From Anaerolineales bacterium (GTDB lineage Bacteria; Chloroflexota; Anaerolineae; Anaerolineales; JABWBV01): a stretch of DNA of 14,683 bases. The notes under the pieces are model-generated. The model saw only the letters and a program-made list of their open reading frames with translations, was not told where the DNA came from and searched no databases. The translations under genes were made by a program, and so were the position numbers. The DNA is taken from NCBI GenBank assembly GCA_027019845.1, contig JALUWE010000147.1:1-14683 (forward strand), read 5' to 3'. Numbering within the stretch: position 1 is the stretch's first letter; each line of letters begins with the position of its first letter. Shown here piece by piece: positions 9,125 through 14,683 of this stretch.

Positions 9125-9160
9125 AACACGGTGATGTGTACCATCACCGTGTTTTCTTTT
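9125..9160 (+). terminator. Rho-independent terminator between convergent genes
   Basis: A perfect 12-bp stem, AACACGGTGATG (9125-9136) and CATCACCGTGTT (9142-9153), with a 5-base loop is followed by the T-rich tail TTTTCTTTT. It lies 28 bases after the acyl-CoA dehydrogenase stop and directly beyond the stop of the opposing small membrane-protein gene. It suits rightward transcription best. The leftward side has fewer Ts after the stem, so two-way action is possible but weaker. Confidence 0.9.
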
Positions 9161-9379
9161 CTATCCCTGGCGGTTCAAATACCACTTGTAGATGTAGTAC
9201 CAGGCTACACAGAGCAGCGCGGCAACGAGCATCGCCAGCCAGTAGTTCAACTCACTCAGGATGCTCAAGCCGGCACCCACCGCGCCTCCCACATACACCG
9301 TAGCGGCTGCAAAGATGATGATAAATGTCCCAAACAGCCAGAAGCGCATCAGTTTGAGCTTGGTGGTTTTGTCGTCCAT
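9161..9379 (-). CDS. Small two-helix membrane protein
   Basis: A 72-aa protein with a short charged N-terminus (MDDKTTKLK), two hydrophobic segments at about residues 12-37 and 46-66, and a basic end (YKWYLNRQG). I do not recognise a named family. It looks like a genuine gene: the ribosome-binding site AGGAGG lies five bases before the ATG, and a well-formed promoter stands 54 bases upstream. It is the last gene of the leftward half, but its own promoter means it is not dependent on the mogA transcript. Both termini would lie on the same side of the membrane. Confidence 0.75.
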   Translation of the reverse strand: MDDKTTKLKLMRFWLFGTFIIIFAAATVYVGGAVGAGLSILSELNYWLAMLVAALLCVAWYYIYKWYLNRQG

Positions 9380-9432
9380 ATCTTCCTCCTGCTTAGCGGA
9401 ACCTTAATGGAACATAAGTTGAACATGGCTAG

Positions 9433-9461
9433 ATTTTAGCATAATCGTCCCCTGCGTGCAA
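9433..9461 (-). promoter_or_regulatory. Sigma-70-type promoter of the small membrane-protein gene
   Basis: On the minus strand TTGCAC (9456-9461) and TAAAAT (9433-9438) are separated by exactly 17 bases. The predicted transcript starts near 9426 and reaches the AGGAGG and ATG of the small membrane-protein gene within about 50 bases. The -35 box lies just past the mogA stop codon. Confidence 0.65.
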
Positions 9462-9463
9462 CT

Positions 9464-9970
9464 TCAGGCGGTGTGTCCGGTTTCGGAGGCGGGATCATCT
9501 CGGAGCAATTGGACCGCGTGGGGCAGGGCGGGTGCGATCACATCCAGATTTTCCAGCGCGGCTTTGGGGCTGCCGGGCAGGTTGACGATCAGGGTTTTTT
9601 TGCGAATTCCGGCTACTGCGCGGGAGAGCATGGCGTGGGGGGTGATCTTCAGGCTTTGGGCGCGCATGGCTTCGGCAAGGCCGGGGGCTTGCCGCTCGAT
9701 CACGGCGAGGGTGGCTTCTGGGGTGACATCACGCGGGCCGAAACCGGTTCCCCCTGTGGTCAGCAGCACGTCCACCTCGCCGGAATCGGCTTTGTCTCGC
9801 AAGAATTGGCGCAACATTTCGCTCTCGTCCGGGAGGGTTTCCCGCCAGCGTAGCTGCCAGCCACGCGCGGCGACAGCCCGTTCGAGGGCCGGGCCGGAGG
9901 CGTCGGCGCGCTCACCCCGCCAGGAGCGGTCAGAAACGGTCAGGATACCCACTCGCAGCCGCGCGGACAT
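9464..9970 (-). CDS. mogA: Molybdopterin adenylyltransferase (MogA/MoaB family)
   Basis: A 168-aa protein with the MoCF-biosynthesis (MPT-binding) fold. MogA adenylates molybdopterin before molybdate insertion. Key motifs are TTGGTGFGPRDVTPEAT (71-87; the TTGGTG loop, D81 and E86 fit the nucleotide/MPT site) and NLPGSPKAALENL (130-142). The N-terminus VGILTVSDRSWRGE is typical of the family. ATG 9970 is chosen because it starts this motif-bearing domain and has GAGG five bases upstream. The frame is open far upstream, but that sequence is antisense-like shadow of the PHP gene. The ATG overlaps the PHP/AlbA_2 gene's TGA by one base (TGATG). No other molybdenum-cofactor gene is present in the window, so its place behind a signalling-type gene pair is unusual. 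MogA and MoaB cannot be separated from sequence alone. Confidence 0.87.
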   Translation of the reverse strand: MSARLRVGILTVSDRSWRGERADASGPALERAVAARGWQLRWRETLPDESEMLRQFLRDKADSGEVDVLLTTGGTGFGPRDVTPEATLAVIERQAPGLAEAMRAQSLKITPHAMLSRAVAGIRKKTLIVNLPGSPKAALENLDVIAPALPHAVQLLRDDPASETGHTA

Positions 9971-11715
9971 CAATCCTCGTCGTTCCCCACCAGGCTTTTC
10001 CATTCGTCGTGAATGCCGTCTTCGGTGACGCCAAAATACACGCGGTATCCCCCGTTGGAGGTGCGCTGGACCAAATCGTAGCGGTTCAGCTTCCCCTGAG
10101 TTTGGTGGCGCAACAGGCCGATGTCTCCCTGCCACTGAACGCCAGCCTGGGAAAGGTCGGCTGGCAGCTTGTCGAAGGCGGTGATGGCATAGTGCCACAG
10201 ACGGCGGGCGGAAGTGTGGGTGACGTTTTTGACCACGTTGCCATTGCGCAAATCCCGCACCACGTAATACCGCTCGCCATTGCGCTCTTCAACCGACACG
10301 ACTTCAACACCCGTGCGAGGTGGGGAGACCGTACCCGAGGCGTTGTTTTCGTTCGAGGGTACTGGAGCGGCCTGTTCCAACCCATCTATGGGCATCTTGC
10401 TCTTTCTCTCGCGCAGGCCGCGCAACACCAAGCCGACGATTTCATCGCGCACGGCCAGGCCGGTTTCGGATTCCGAGCGGATGTAGATTTTGTTCTCGTC
10501 CACCGCGTAGGGGGGGTCTTCTCCGCGGGGCACGAGTACGCGCAACACGGTCTTGCCGTCCACTTTGTGGGCGTCCAGAGTGCAATGGAGCGGCGGGCTG
10601 ATGCGTTTGCTGATCTCCTTTTCCAGTTGGGTAATCGCCTGCTTGGGTTTGGCGATTCCCGGGACGGGTTTGCGCGGGTCGGCAGGCAAACCGACGTAAA
10701 GCGTGCCCCCGTTGGTGTTGGCAAAGGCGCACACGTCCGCGATGATGCTGTACAGTTTGCCGCCGCGCACGGTCATGCTTTCGTGAAAGTCCTGGACGAT
10801 GTTGGGGCCTTCTTCCTGGGCCGAGCGGATGAAATCGTAGACCGGTTCGGCTTTCCGGCGACGCGGCCGGGTGCGGGCAAAATCGTTACTGAGGAACAAT
10901 TCTTTGAGGGCCTCGAAAGAGACTTTGGAGAGCAGCACTTCGGTTACCCGATCTCCTACCCCCAATGCTTTTTTGTTGCCCGGCTCTCCAACGACGCGGT
11001 GAGCGTCCGAACCCTGGATGCAGTGCATTCTGCGAGGATATTCGGGCTTGGTGCCATTGAAGAAGGCAGCCGTGGAGCGGCGTCCCTTTTGTTCCAGATC
11101 GGTGACTTCGAGGGCGTGCAGGTTGGGGTCCTGGGTATAGGCGATCTTGGTTTGCCCTCCGAAGCGAAAACCGCGCATCGCCACACCGTTCGACGAATTG
11201 GCGTGGGCCGCGATCACCAAGCCTCCGGCTTCGTTGATCAAACGATAAGCGGTCAGCACATCCGCAGATGCACCCACCGTTACCGAGCCTTCGTCCAATT
11301 TCTCCGAGGGGATGTTAAGGTCCAGCAGCAGATGTTCGATCTCCCTGACAGGCTTGTCGGGTGGGAAAATTCCCAGGATATGAAAGCCGAAAGTGGCCGT
11401 GAACTCGAAACCCGGTAAGACCAGAATGTTTTTTAGCAACTGGCGGTATTCATCCAGCCGCTTTCGCTCTTCGGGAAGCAGGCGGTTCAATCGCTCCAAC
11501 AGCTCCAGTTGATGAATTTCCTCGTACATCTGGCGATAGCCGGCGACCGTATTGTGGTCTGTGAATGCGATGATGTCCAGGCCGCGCTCCCTCGCCCGTC
11601 GTAGAATGTCCAAAAAGGAGACACCGGACTGCTGATAATCCCCGGATGCAGGGGTGTGGATATGCAAATCCATTGAGCGCCACTTTCTGGTGGCGCGAGT
11701 TTTTTTTCTTGCCAC
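9970..11715 (-). CDS. PHP-domain phosphoesterase fused to an AlbA_2 (Schlafen-type) domain
   Basis: A 581-aa multidomain protein. Residues 15-240 form a PHP metal-dependent phosphoesterase domain. Its metal ligands are visible: HIHT (H18, H20), FTDHNT (D53, H54), the Glu in PGFEF (E104), AAHANS (H171) and GSDAH (D237, H239). Residues about 300-435 resemble the AlbA_2 domain: FHESMTVRGG, then ADVCAFANTNGGTLYVGLP (327-344) and KIYIRSESETGLA (409-421). AlbA_2 occurs in Schlafen-type and other nucleic-acid-associated proteins. Residues about 470-575 form a separate unassigned domain with VKNVTHTSARRLWHYAI, after a low-complexity linker. The start is GTG 11715, overlapping the receiver gene's TAG by one base. 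An ATG at 11673 (residue 15) is the alternative, where the PHP domain itself begins. The substrate, nucleotide or nucleic acid, is unknown. Confidence 0.85.
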   Translation of the reverse strand: MARKKTRATRKWRSMDLHIHTPASGDYQQSGVSFLDILRRARERGLDIIAFTDHNTVAGYRQMYEEIHQLELLERLNRLLPEERKRLDEYRQLLKNILVLPGFEFTATFGFHILGIFPPDKPVREIEHLLLDLNIPSEKLDEGSVTVGASADVLTAYRLINEAGGLVIAAHANSSNGVAMRGFRFGGQTKIAYTQDPNLHALEVTDLEQKGRRSTAAFFNGTKPEYPRRMHCIQGSDAHRVVGEPGNKKALGVGDRVTEVLLSKVSFEALKELFLSNDFARTRPRRRKAEPVYDFIRSAQEEGPNIVQDFHESMTVRGGKLYSIIADVCAFANTNGGTLYVGLPADPRKPVPGIAKPKQAITQLEKEISKRISPPLHCTLDAHKVDGKTVLRVLVPRGEDPPYAVDENKIYIRSESETGLAVRDEIVGLVLRGLRERKSKMPIDGLEQAAPVPSNENNASGTVSPPRTGVEVVSVEERNGERYYVVRDLRNGNVVKNVTHTSARRLWHYAITAFDKLPADLSQAGVQWQGDIGLLRHQTQGKLNRYDLVQRTSNGGYRVYFGVTEDGIHDEWKSLVGNDED

Positions 11716-12077
11716 TATGAACTCTCGTTTACCATCTGGCGGATTAGTGCAATTAAAGCTTCCGGCATATAGGGTTTGAGCAAAAAGCCATTGGCCCCCT
11801 CTTGCTTACACCGCTCATCATAATCCATGCCGGAGGACATAATCACCCGTGTTTTTTTTAGTTGCGCATCTGCGCGCAATTCGCGTAACACATCAAAGCC
11901 GTCCACCTCATTTAAATTTACGTCTAATACGATTAAATCTGGTGTTTCCTCTCTGACGCTCGATATTACATCCGTCCCCAAATCCCATAATACGACTTGA
12001 AAGCCCTCCATTTCCAACAAAGTTTTTAATAATGTTTGTGTTATCGGATCATCGTCCACTAACATTATTTTTGCCAT
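11715..12077 (-). CDS. Stand-alone response-regulator receiver (CheY-like)
   Basis: A 120-aa single receiver domain with no output domain. The acidic pocket is D8-D9-D10, the phospho-accepting Asp is D52 in LIVLDVNL, S81/S82 in IMSSG is the switch position and K101 in LLKPY the conserved lysine. All catalytic positions are present, so phosphorylation by a histidine kinase is expected, but none is encoded in the window. ATG 12077 has AAGGGA about six bases upstream. The gene is visibly more AT-rich than its neighbours, using many TTA, ATA, AAA and AAT codons. Its TAG stop shares a base with the GTG of the PHP/AlbA_2 gene, so it probably controls or works with that protein (inference). Confidence 0.9.
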   Translation of the reverse strand: MAKIMLVDDDPITQTLLKTLLEMEGFQVVLWDLGTDVISSVREETPDLIVLDVNLNEVDGFDVLRELRADAQLKKTRVIMSSGMDYDERCKQEGANGFLLKPYMPEALIALIRQMVNESS

Positions 12078-12150
12078 AAAAATCCCTTCGTAACGTGCTC
12101 TGCCGATTTTGAGGTGATTGCCATTCGGAGTTGAGCATGGGGTTCCGAGG

Positions 12151-12223
<73 letters not shown>

Positions 12224-12235
12224 GTTTGTGCGGAC

Positions 12236-12679
12236 TTATTGATGGGCAGGGCAGGGGCGCAAGCCTCTGTAAACACGTCTCCCCGACAACATTCGCAGAA
12301 CCGTTTCAGGTGGCCGGCCTAGTCTTTCTGCAATTTCCAGCACCGACATCGGCGTGTTTCCGTTGGCTAAAAACAGGCGGAAAATCGCTTCTGTGGTTGA
12401 GGTATTGGGCGTAATGAAATCATCCCGGTTGGCGTAGCGGGTAATCAGCAGGTGTTGTAACGCATCTACGCGGGAAACTTCAGCGGTTTGGGGGTCGATC
12501 AGGTCTACAAGTTCTTCCTCATTGGAGGAGGCAAAATCCAGTTGGTCTTCTGGGGATAAATAACTGCGCAAATAGACACGCCAGTTACGATCATTACGCT
12601 GCCACCAATTAAAATCAATGTGAAAGAGGGTGTGAAGCGTGGGTTTTACCAGACTAAGACGCTTAGTTTCGATTGCCAC
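12236..12679 (-). CDS. Unknown 147-aa protein with C-terminal HTH-like segment
   Basis: I do not recognise a named family. The N-terminal half contains an aromatic, charged motif HIDFNWWQRNDRNWRVYLRS (20-39) and an acidic stretch at 44-62. The C-terminal part has MSVLEIAERLGRPPETVLRMLSG (111-133), which reads as a helix-turn-helix, followed by a basic tail. The start is GTG 12679, preceded by GGAGG with a seven-base gap. A TTG at 12691 is in frame, but it overlaps the ribosome-binding site. The gene starts 22 bases after the stop of the 526-aa gene, in the same operon, and ends 12 bases before tRNA-Arg. A DNA- or RNA-binding role is possible from the HTH only. Confidence 0.75.
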   Translation of the reverse strand: MAIETKRLSLVKPTLHTLFHIDFNWWQRNDRNWRVYLRSYLSPEDQLDFASSNEEELVDLIDPQTAEVSRVDALQHLLITRYANRDDFITPNTSTTEAIFRLFLANGNTPMSVLEIAERLGRPPETVLRMLSGRRVYRGLRPCPAHQ

Positions 12680-12701
12680 AAAATCCTCCAACTACAAGAT
12701 G

Positions 12702-14282
12702 CTAGTCACGTTCCGAATCATCAAATCGGAAGTGTAAATCTCCGACGTGAACGAACCAGGGGCGGGATGCCAGGAGGGCCAAAATCGGCCCGGGCGGGCT
12801 TCTGCGCAACAAGTTGACGGCGGCGTACAATTCGATAGCGTGGACGTGCCCCTGTGGGTTTAGTTTGGCAAGCTCTCGCAGGGTGTCCACCACAGTTCTT
12901 TCAAAAGGCACACGTTCTTTTTGCGTTTTCTCCCATACTTCATCGAGGGTTTCCGTTTCCGGGACAGCAATAGCCATCCGGTCATCGAAATGAGAGGCCA
13001 CCATTTGTTTGAGCATGGCTAACACGATGCCGCCGTCTGCGCCAACGAGCACGGTGCGTATCCATTCGCGAACCGGCCGGCGGGTGTGTGCCTTGACGAT
13101 CACCTCGCCGGGTTCATCCCCGCGGCGAATGGTCAATATACTGCCCGGTAGAACACCCTTCTCTTCGTAGAAATCCCGCAACCCGAAGACATAACGCCCT
13201 TGGCGAACGACCCATCCGGGGAATTTTTGGCCGCTCTCGCCATCCACCAACATAAATCGAATCCGCGGGGCCTGGTAGGCTGTGGGAAAGAGGGGGCGCA
13301 GTTTCGAGGAAAGCGGCAGACTGCCCACCCGCCAGTGCGGGAACAGCAATCGAATTTCGACCTCGTCACCCACCGGACGGTCTTCGAGAGGAGAGAGTTC
13401 ATCATCCAATTCGCTCTCCAGAGCGAGCATTTCACCGGTCAAGAGCGAACGATCATGTTCGATTGGCTGGTAACGCAGGAATGGAGGCGGGGCTAACACC
13501 TCTTCGGGTTCGAGGTGTTTCAGGTGCCAGAGGATGCGCCCGGCTGGCCCCACTTCGTCGAAGCGGTCGTCTTGCCACAAGGCGTAATCGAGCGAGAACT
13601 CCGCCAGCTTGGGGTTCACATTGGTGGGAAGTTCAACCGCTTCCATCAATTTGCTGGTCGGGAGAGGGCCGCCGTCTTCCATATCCAGCAATGCTTCTGC
13701 CAGATTGAGATGGCCGATGTTGACATCCACCAGCAAAGCTCGTGGGAACCACCGCCCGGCGATGCGCACGAATTCCTCGTTGGATTCCAAACTGGTTTCG
13801 AGCCGCTCCTGCAAAACACTGCCGTAAGCGCCCATCACTTCATCAGGGGTCAGCATACCATCTTCGCTTTCCAGCTCCTGGGGATCGTTCAAGCGATGCT
13901 GCTCCAGGGCGGTTGCGAATTCGCGCGTCAGGCCGTTTTCCAATTCAACCTTAACAACGTTAAAATCTGGGATTTCCGGGTTGTTGCCGGCACGTTTATC
14001 TACCACTGTGCCGCGCAGCCACCCCAACGCCGGGAAAATGAGTGTTTGTCCAACATCATAATCCTCTCGCGGAACGTAAATCGCGCCTCCCGAACTACGC
14101 CGTTTCTCGATAGCCTGTTTTTCGCGGCGAATGCGCTCCGCTACGAAAACCCGCAGCAATTCCTGGGAGGTCAATGGGACTTCTGTTTCCAGGAGGTGAT
14201 TGTAGATGATCTCGAGATCTGCGTCCTCGATCTCAACCGTTTCCCAGTAATCTTCTTTGATCGTGAAGTTTGCTGTTACCAT
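12702..14282 (-). CDS. Unknown 526-aa protein with winged-helix-like segments
   Basis: A large, acidic, soluble protein with no signal peptide or TM helix. I do not recognise a named family. Three segments look like winged-helix/HARE-HTH-type modules: residues 24-60 (PLTSQELLRVFVAERIRREK), 205-257 (PLPTSKLMEAVELP, then DDRFDEVGPAGRILWHL) and 463-522 (GHVHAIELYAAVNLL, then RPWFVHVGDLHFRF). These resemble the delta-subunit-like layout of a helix pair followed by a strand with an RF.EVG-type turn. A middle region (308-400) is rich in beta-type sequence (EIRLLFPHWRVGSLPL, FPGWVVRQGRYVFGL). ATG 14282 is chosen for GAGG eight bases upstream and for where the composition becomes protein-like. A longer open frame to 14402 begins with unlikely residues. 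It heads the gene pair with the 147-aa protein. Confidence 0.75.
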   Translation of the reverse strand: MVTANFTIKEDYWETVEIEDADLEIIYNHLLETEVPLTSQELLRVFVAERIRREKQAIEKRRSSGGAIYVPREDYDVGQTLIFPALGWLRGTVVDKRAGNNPEIPDFNVVKVELENGLTREFATALEQHRLNDPQELESEDGMLTPDEVMGAYGSVLQERLETSLESNEEFVRIAGRWFPRALLVDVNIGHLNLAEALLDMEDGGPLPTSKLMEAVELPTNVNPKLAEFSLDYALWQDDRFDEVGPAGRILWHLKHLEPEEVLAPPPFLRYQPIEHDRSLLTGEMLALESELDDELSPLEDRPVGDEVEIRLLFPHWRVGSLPLSSKLRPLFPTAYQAPRIRFMLVDGESGQKFPGWVVRQGRYVFGLRDFYEEKGVLPGSILTIRRGDEPGEVIVKAHTRRPVREWIRTVLVGADGGIVLAMLKQMVASHFDDRMAIAVPETETLDEVWEKTQKERVPFERTVVDTLRELAKLNPQGHVHAIELYAAVNLLRRSPPGPILALLASRPWFVHVGDLHFRFDDSERD

Positions 14283-14477
14283 TAACTTGCCTCTAAAAAA
14301 CATCCAGGGTAAAAAATCCGCGACCGCTCTGTGTAACCGGTCTCTTGCCTGAATAGTTACTTCCCAACTTTGGATAAGCCAGTAGGAGCTGAAGAAATGC
14401 AAAAGATGCGCTTACGGCTAAATTGCTTTCTTGCATCCATATTTTCCGCAAACAGGGGCCCTCGAAATGCAAAATGA

Positions 14478-14491
14478 GTATCCATGGATAC
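14478..14491. promoter_or_regulatory. 14-bp perfect palindrome, possible operator
   Basis: GTATCCATGGATAC is its own reverse complement. It is about 196 bases upstream of the ATG of the 526-aa gene. This kind of dyad could bind a dimeric regulator, but no second copy is seen in the window and chance is not excluded. Confidence 0.35.
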
Positions 14492-14582
14492 GCAGGCATA
14501 TTATACTAGATCAAATCCGATTTTCTCGCCAAAATCCCGGCTTTAGTACCTATGTGATTGGCTGGCGTGTACCCACAGGACA

Positions 14583-14632
14583 CATTATCATTCCGAGCGA
14601 CGGCAGTTCAGTCGCTGTATTCCCTCATAATG
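14583..14632. repeat. REP-like hairpin element
   Basis: The outer arms CATTAT (14583-14588) and ATAATG (14627-14632) are exact reverse complements, as are the inner arms AGCGAC (14596-14601) and GTCGCT (14611-14616). The ATTCCGAGCGAC core resembles the widespread intergenic CATTCCGAGCG-type palindromes of environmental bacteria (from memory). It is a different class from the element at 7507-7552. Confidence 0.55.
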
Positions 14633-14683
14633 ACAGGAAAAGGGGCATTCTCAGCGATGGTGGAGGAGATGGGGACGGGGGAC

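Larger units (their letters stand above)
14283..14683. other. 400-base intergenic stretch without a supported gene
   Basis: This leader region lies upstream of the 526-aa gene. It is AT-richer than the rest and must hold that gene's promoter, but I cannot pick a convincing -35/-10 pair. A 68-codon open frame on the minus strand (14293-14499) has no ribosome-binding site and looks fortuitous. The stretch holds a 14-bp palindrome, a REP-like hairpin and a G-rich end. Confidence 0.6.

Noticed and set aside
9464..10198. 244-aa version of MogA starting at 10198
   Set aside because: The first 76 residues are Arg/His/Pro-rich and lie inside the PHP/AlbA_2 coding region. The MogA fold begins at ATG 9970, which has its own ribosome-binding site.
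10009..11418. 469-codon plus-strand open frame
   Set aside because: It is antisense to the PHP/AlbA_2 gene, which has intact PHP metal ligands. The plus frame shows only low-information sequence.
14293..14499. 68-codon minus-strand open frame upstream of the 526-aa gene
   Set aside because: It has no ribosome-binding site, contains the 14-bp palindrome, overlaps the leader of the 526-aa gene, and its translation has no coding character.

Overview
The window is GC-rich bacterial DNA. It most resembles Chloroflexota, probably an Anaerolineae-type environmental genome. That placement is inference from three things: the gene mix (MTAP, a tandem histidine phosphatase, DUF3891, UPF0104-type membrane protein, two uncharacterised proteins that look Chloroflexota-like to me), clear Shine-Dalgarno starts, and G-rich micro-tandem tracts between genes. 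No marker gene in the window proves it.

Layout. Positions 1-9096 read rightward and 9161-14282 leftward. The two halves converge on a strong hairpin terminator at 9125-9160. The rightward half holds the tail of an unrecognised gene, S-methyl-5'-thioadenosine phosphorylase (266-1147), a protein with two phosphoglycerate-mutase-like domains (1276-2538), a DUF3891 protein (2525-3331), a ketopantoate-reductase-family protein (3360-4436) and a polytopic UPF0104/LPG-synthase-like protein (4433-5467). Several of these genes touch or overlap, so they probably share transcripts. An AMP-forming acyl-CoA synthetase (5515-7470), a small zinc-ribbon membrane protein (7646-7873) and an acyl-CoA dehydrogenase (7954-9096) follow. 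The synthetase and dehydrogenase suggest activation and oxidation of a short or branched acyl group.

The leftward half, read in its own direction, holds a 526-aa unknown protein with winged-helix-like segments, a 147-aa unknown protein with a C-terminal HTH-like segment, tRNA-Arg(TCT), a stand-alone CheY-like receiver, a PHP phosphoesterase fused to an AlbA_2/Schlafen-type domain, and a MogA-type molybdopterin adenylyltransferase. The receiver, PHP/AlbA_2 and mogA genes are joined by one-base stop/start overlaps (TAGTG and TGATG), so they are one translationally coupled unit. A two-TM small protein (9161-9379) with its own good promoter ends the strand.

The most unusual parts are the receiver-PHP/AlbA_2-MogA unit and the unknown gene pair packed against the tRNA. 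Smaller oddities are intergenic repeat tracts, one of which has entered the 3' end of the DUF3891 gene, and REP-like hairpins. No transposase, integrase, phage gene or CRISPR array is visible.
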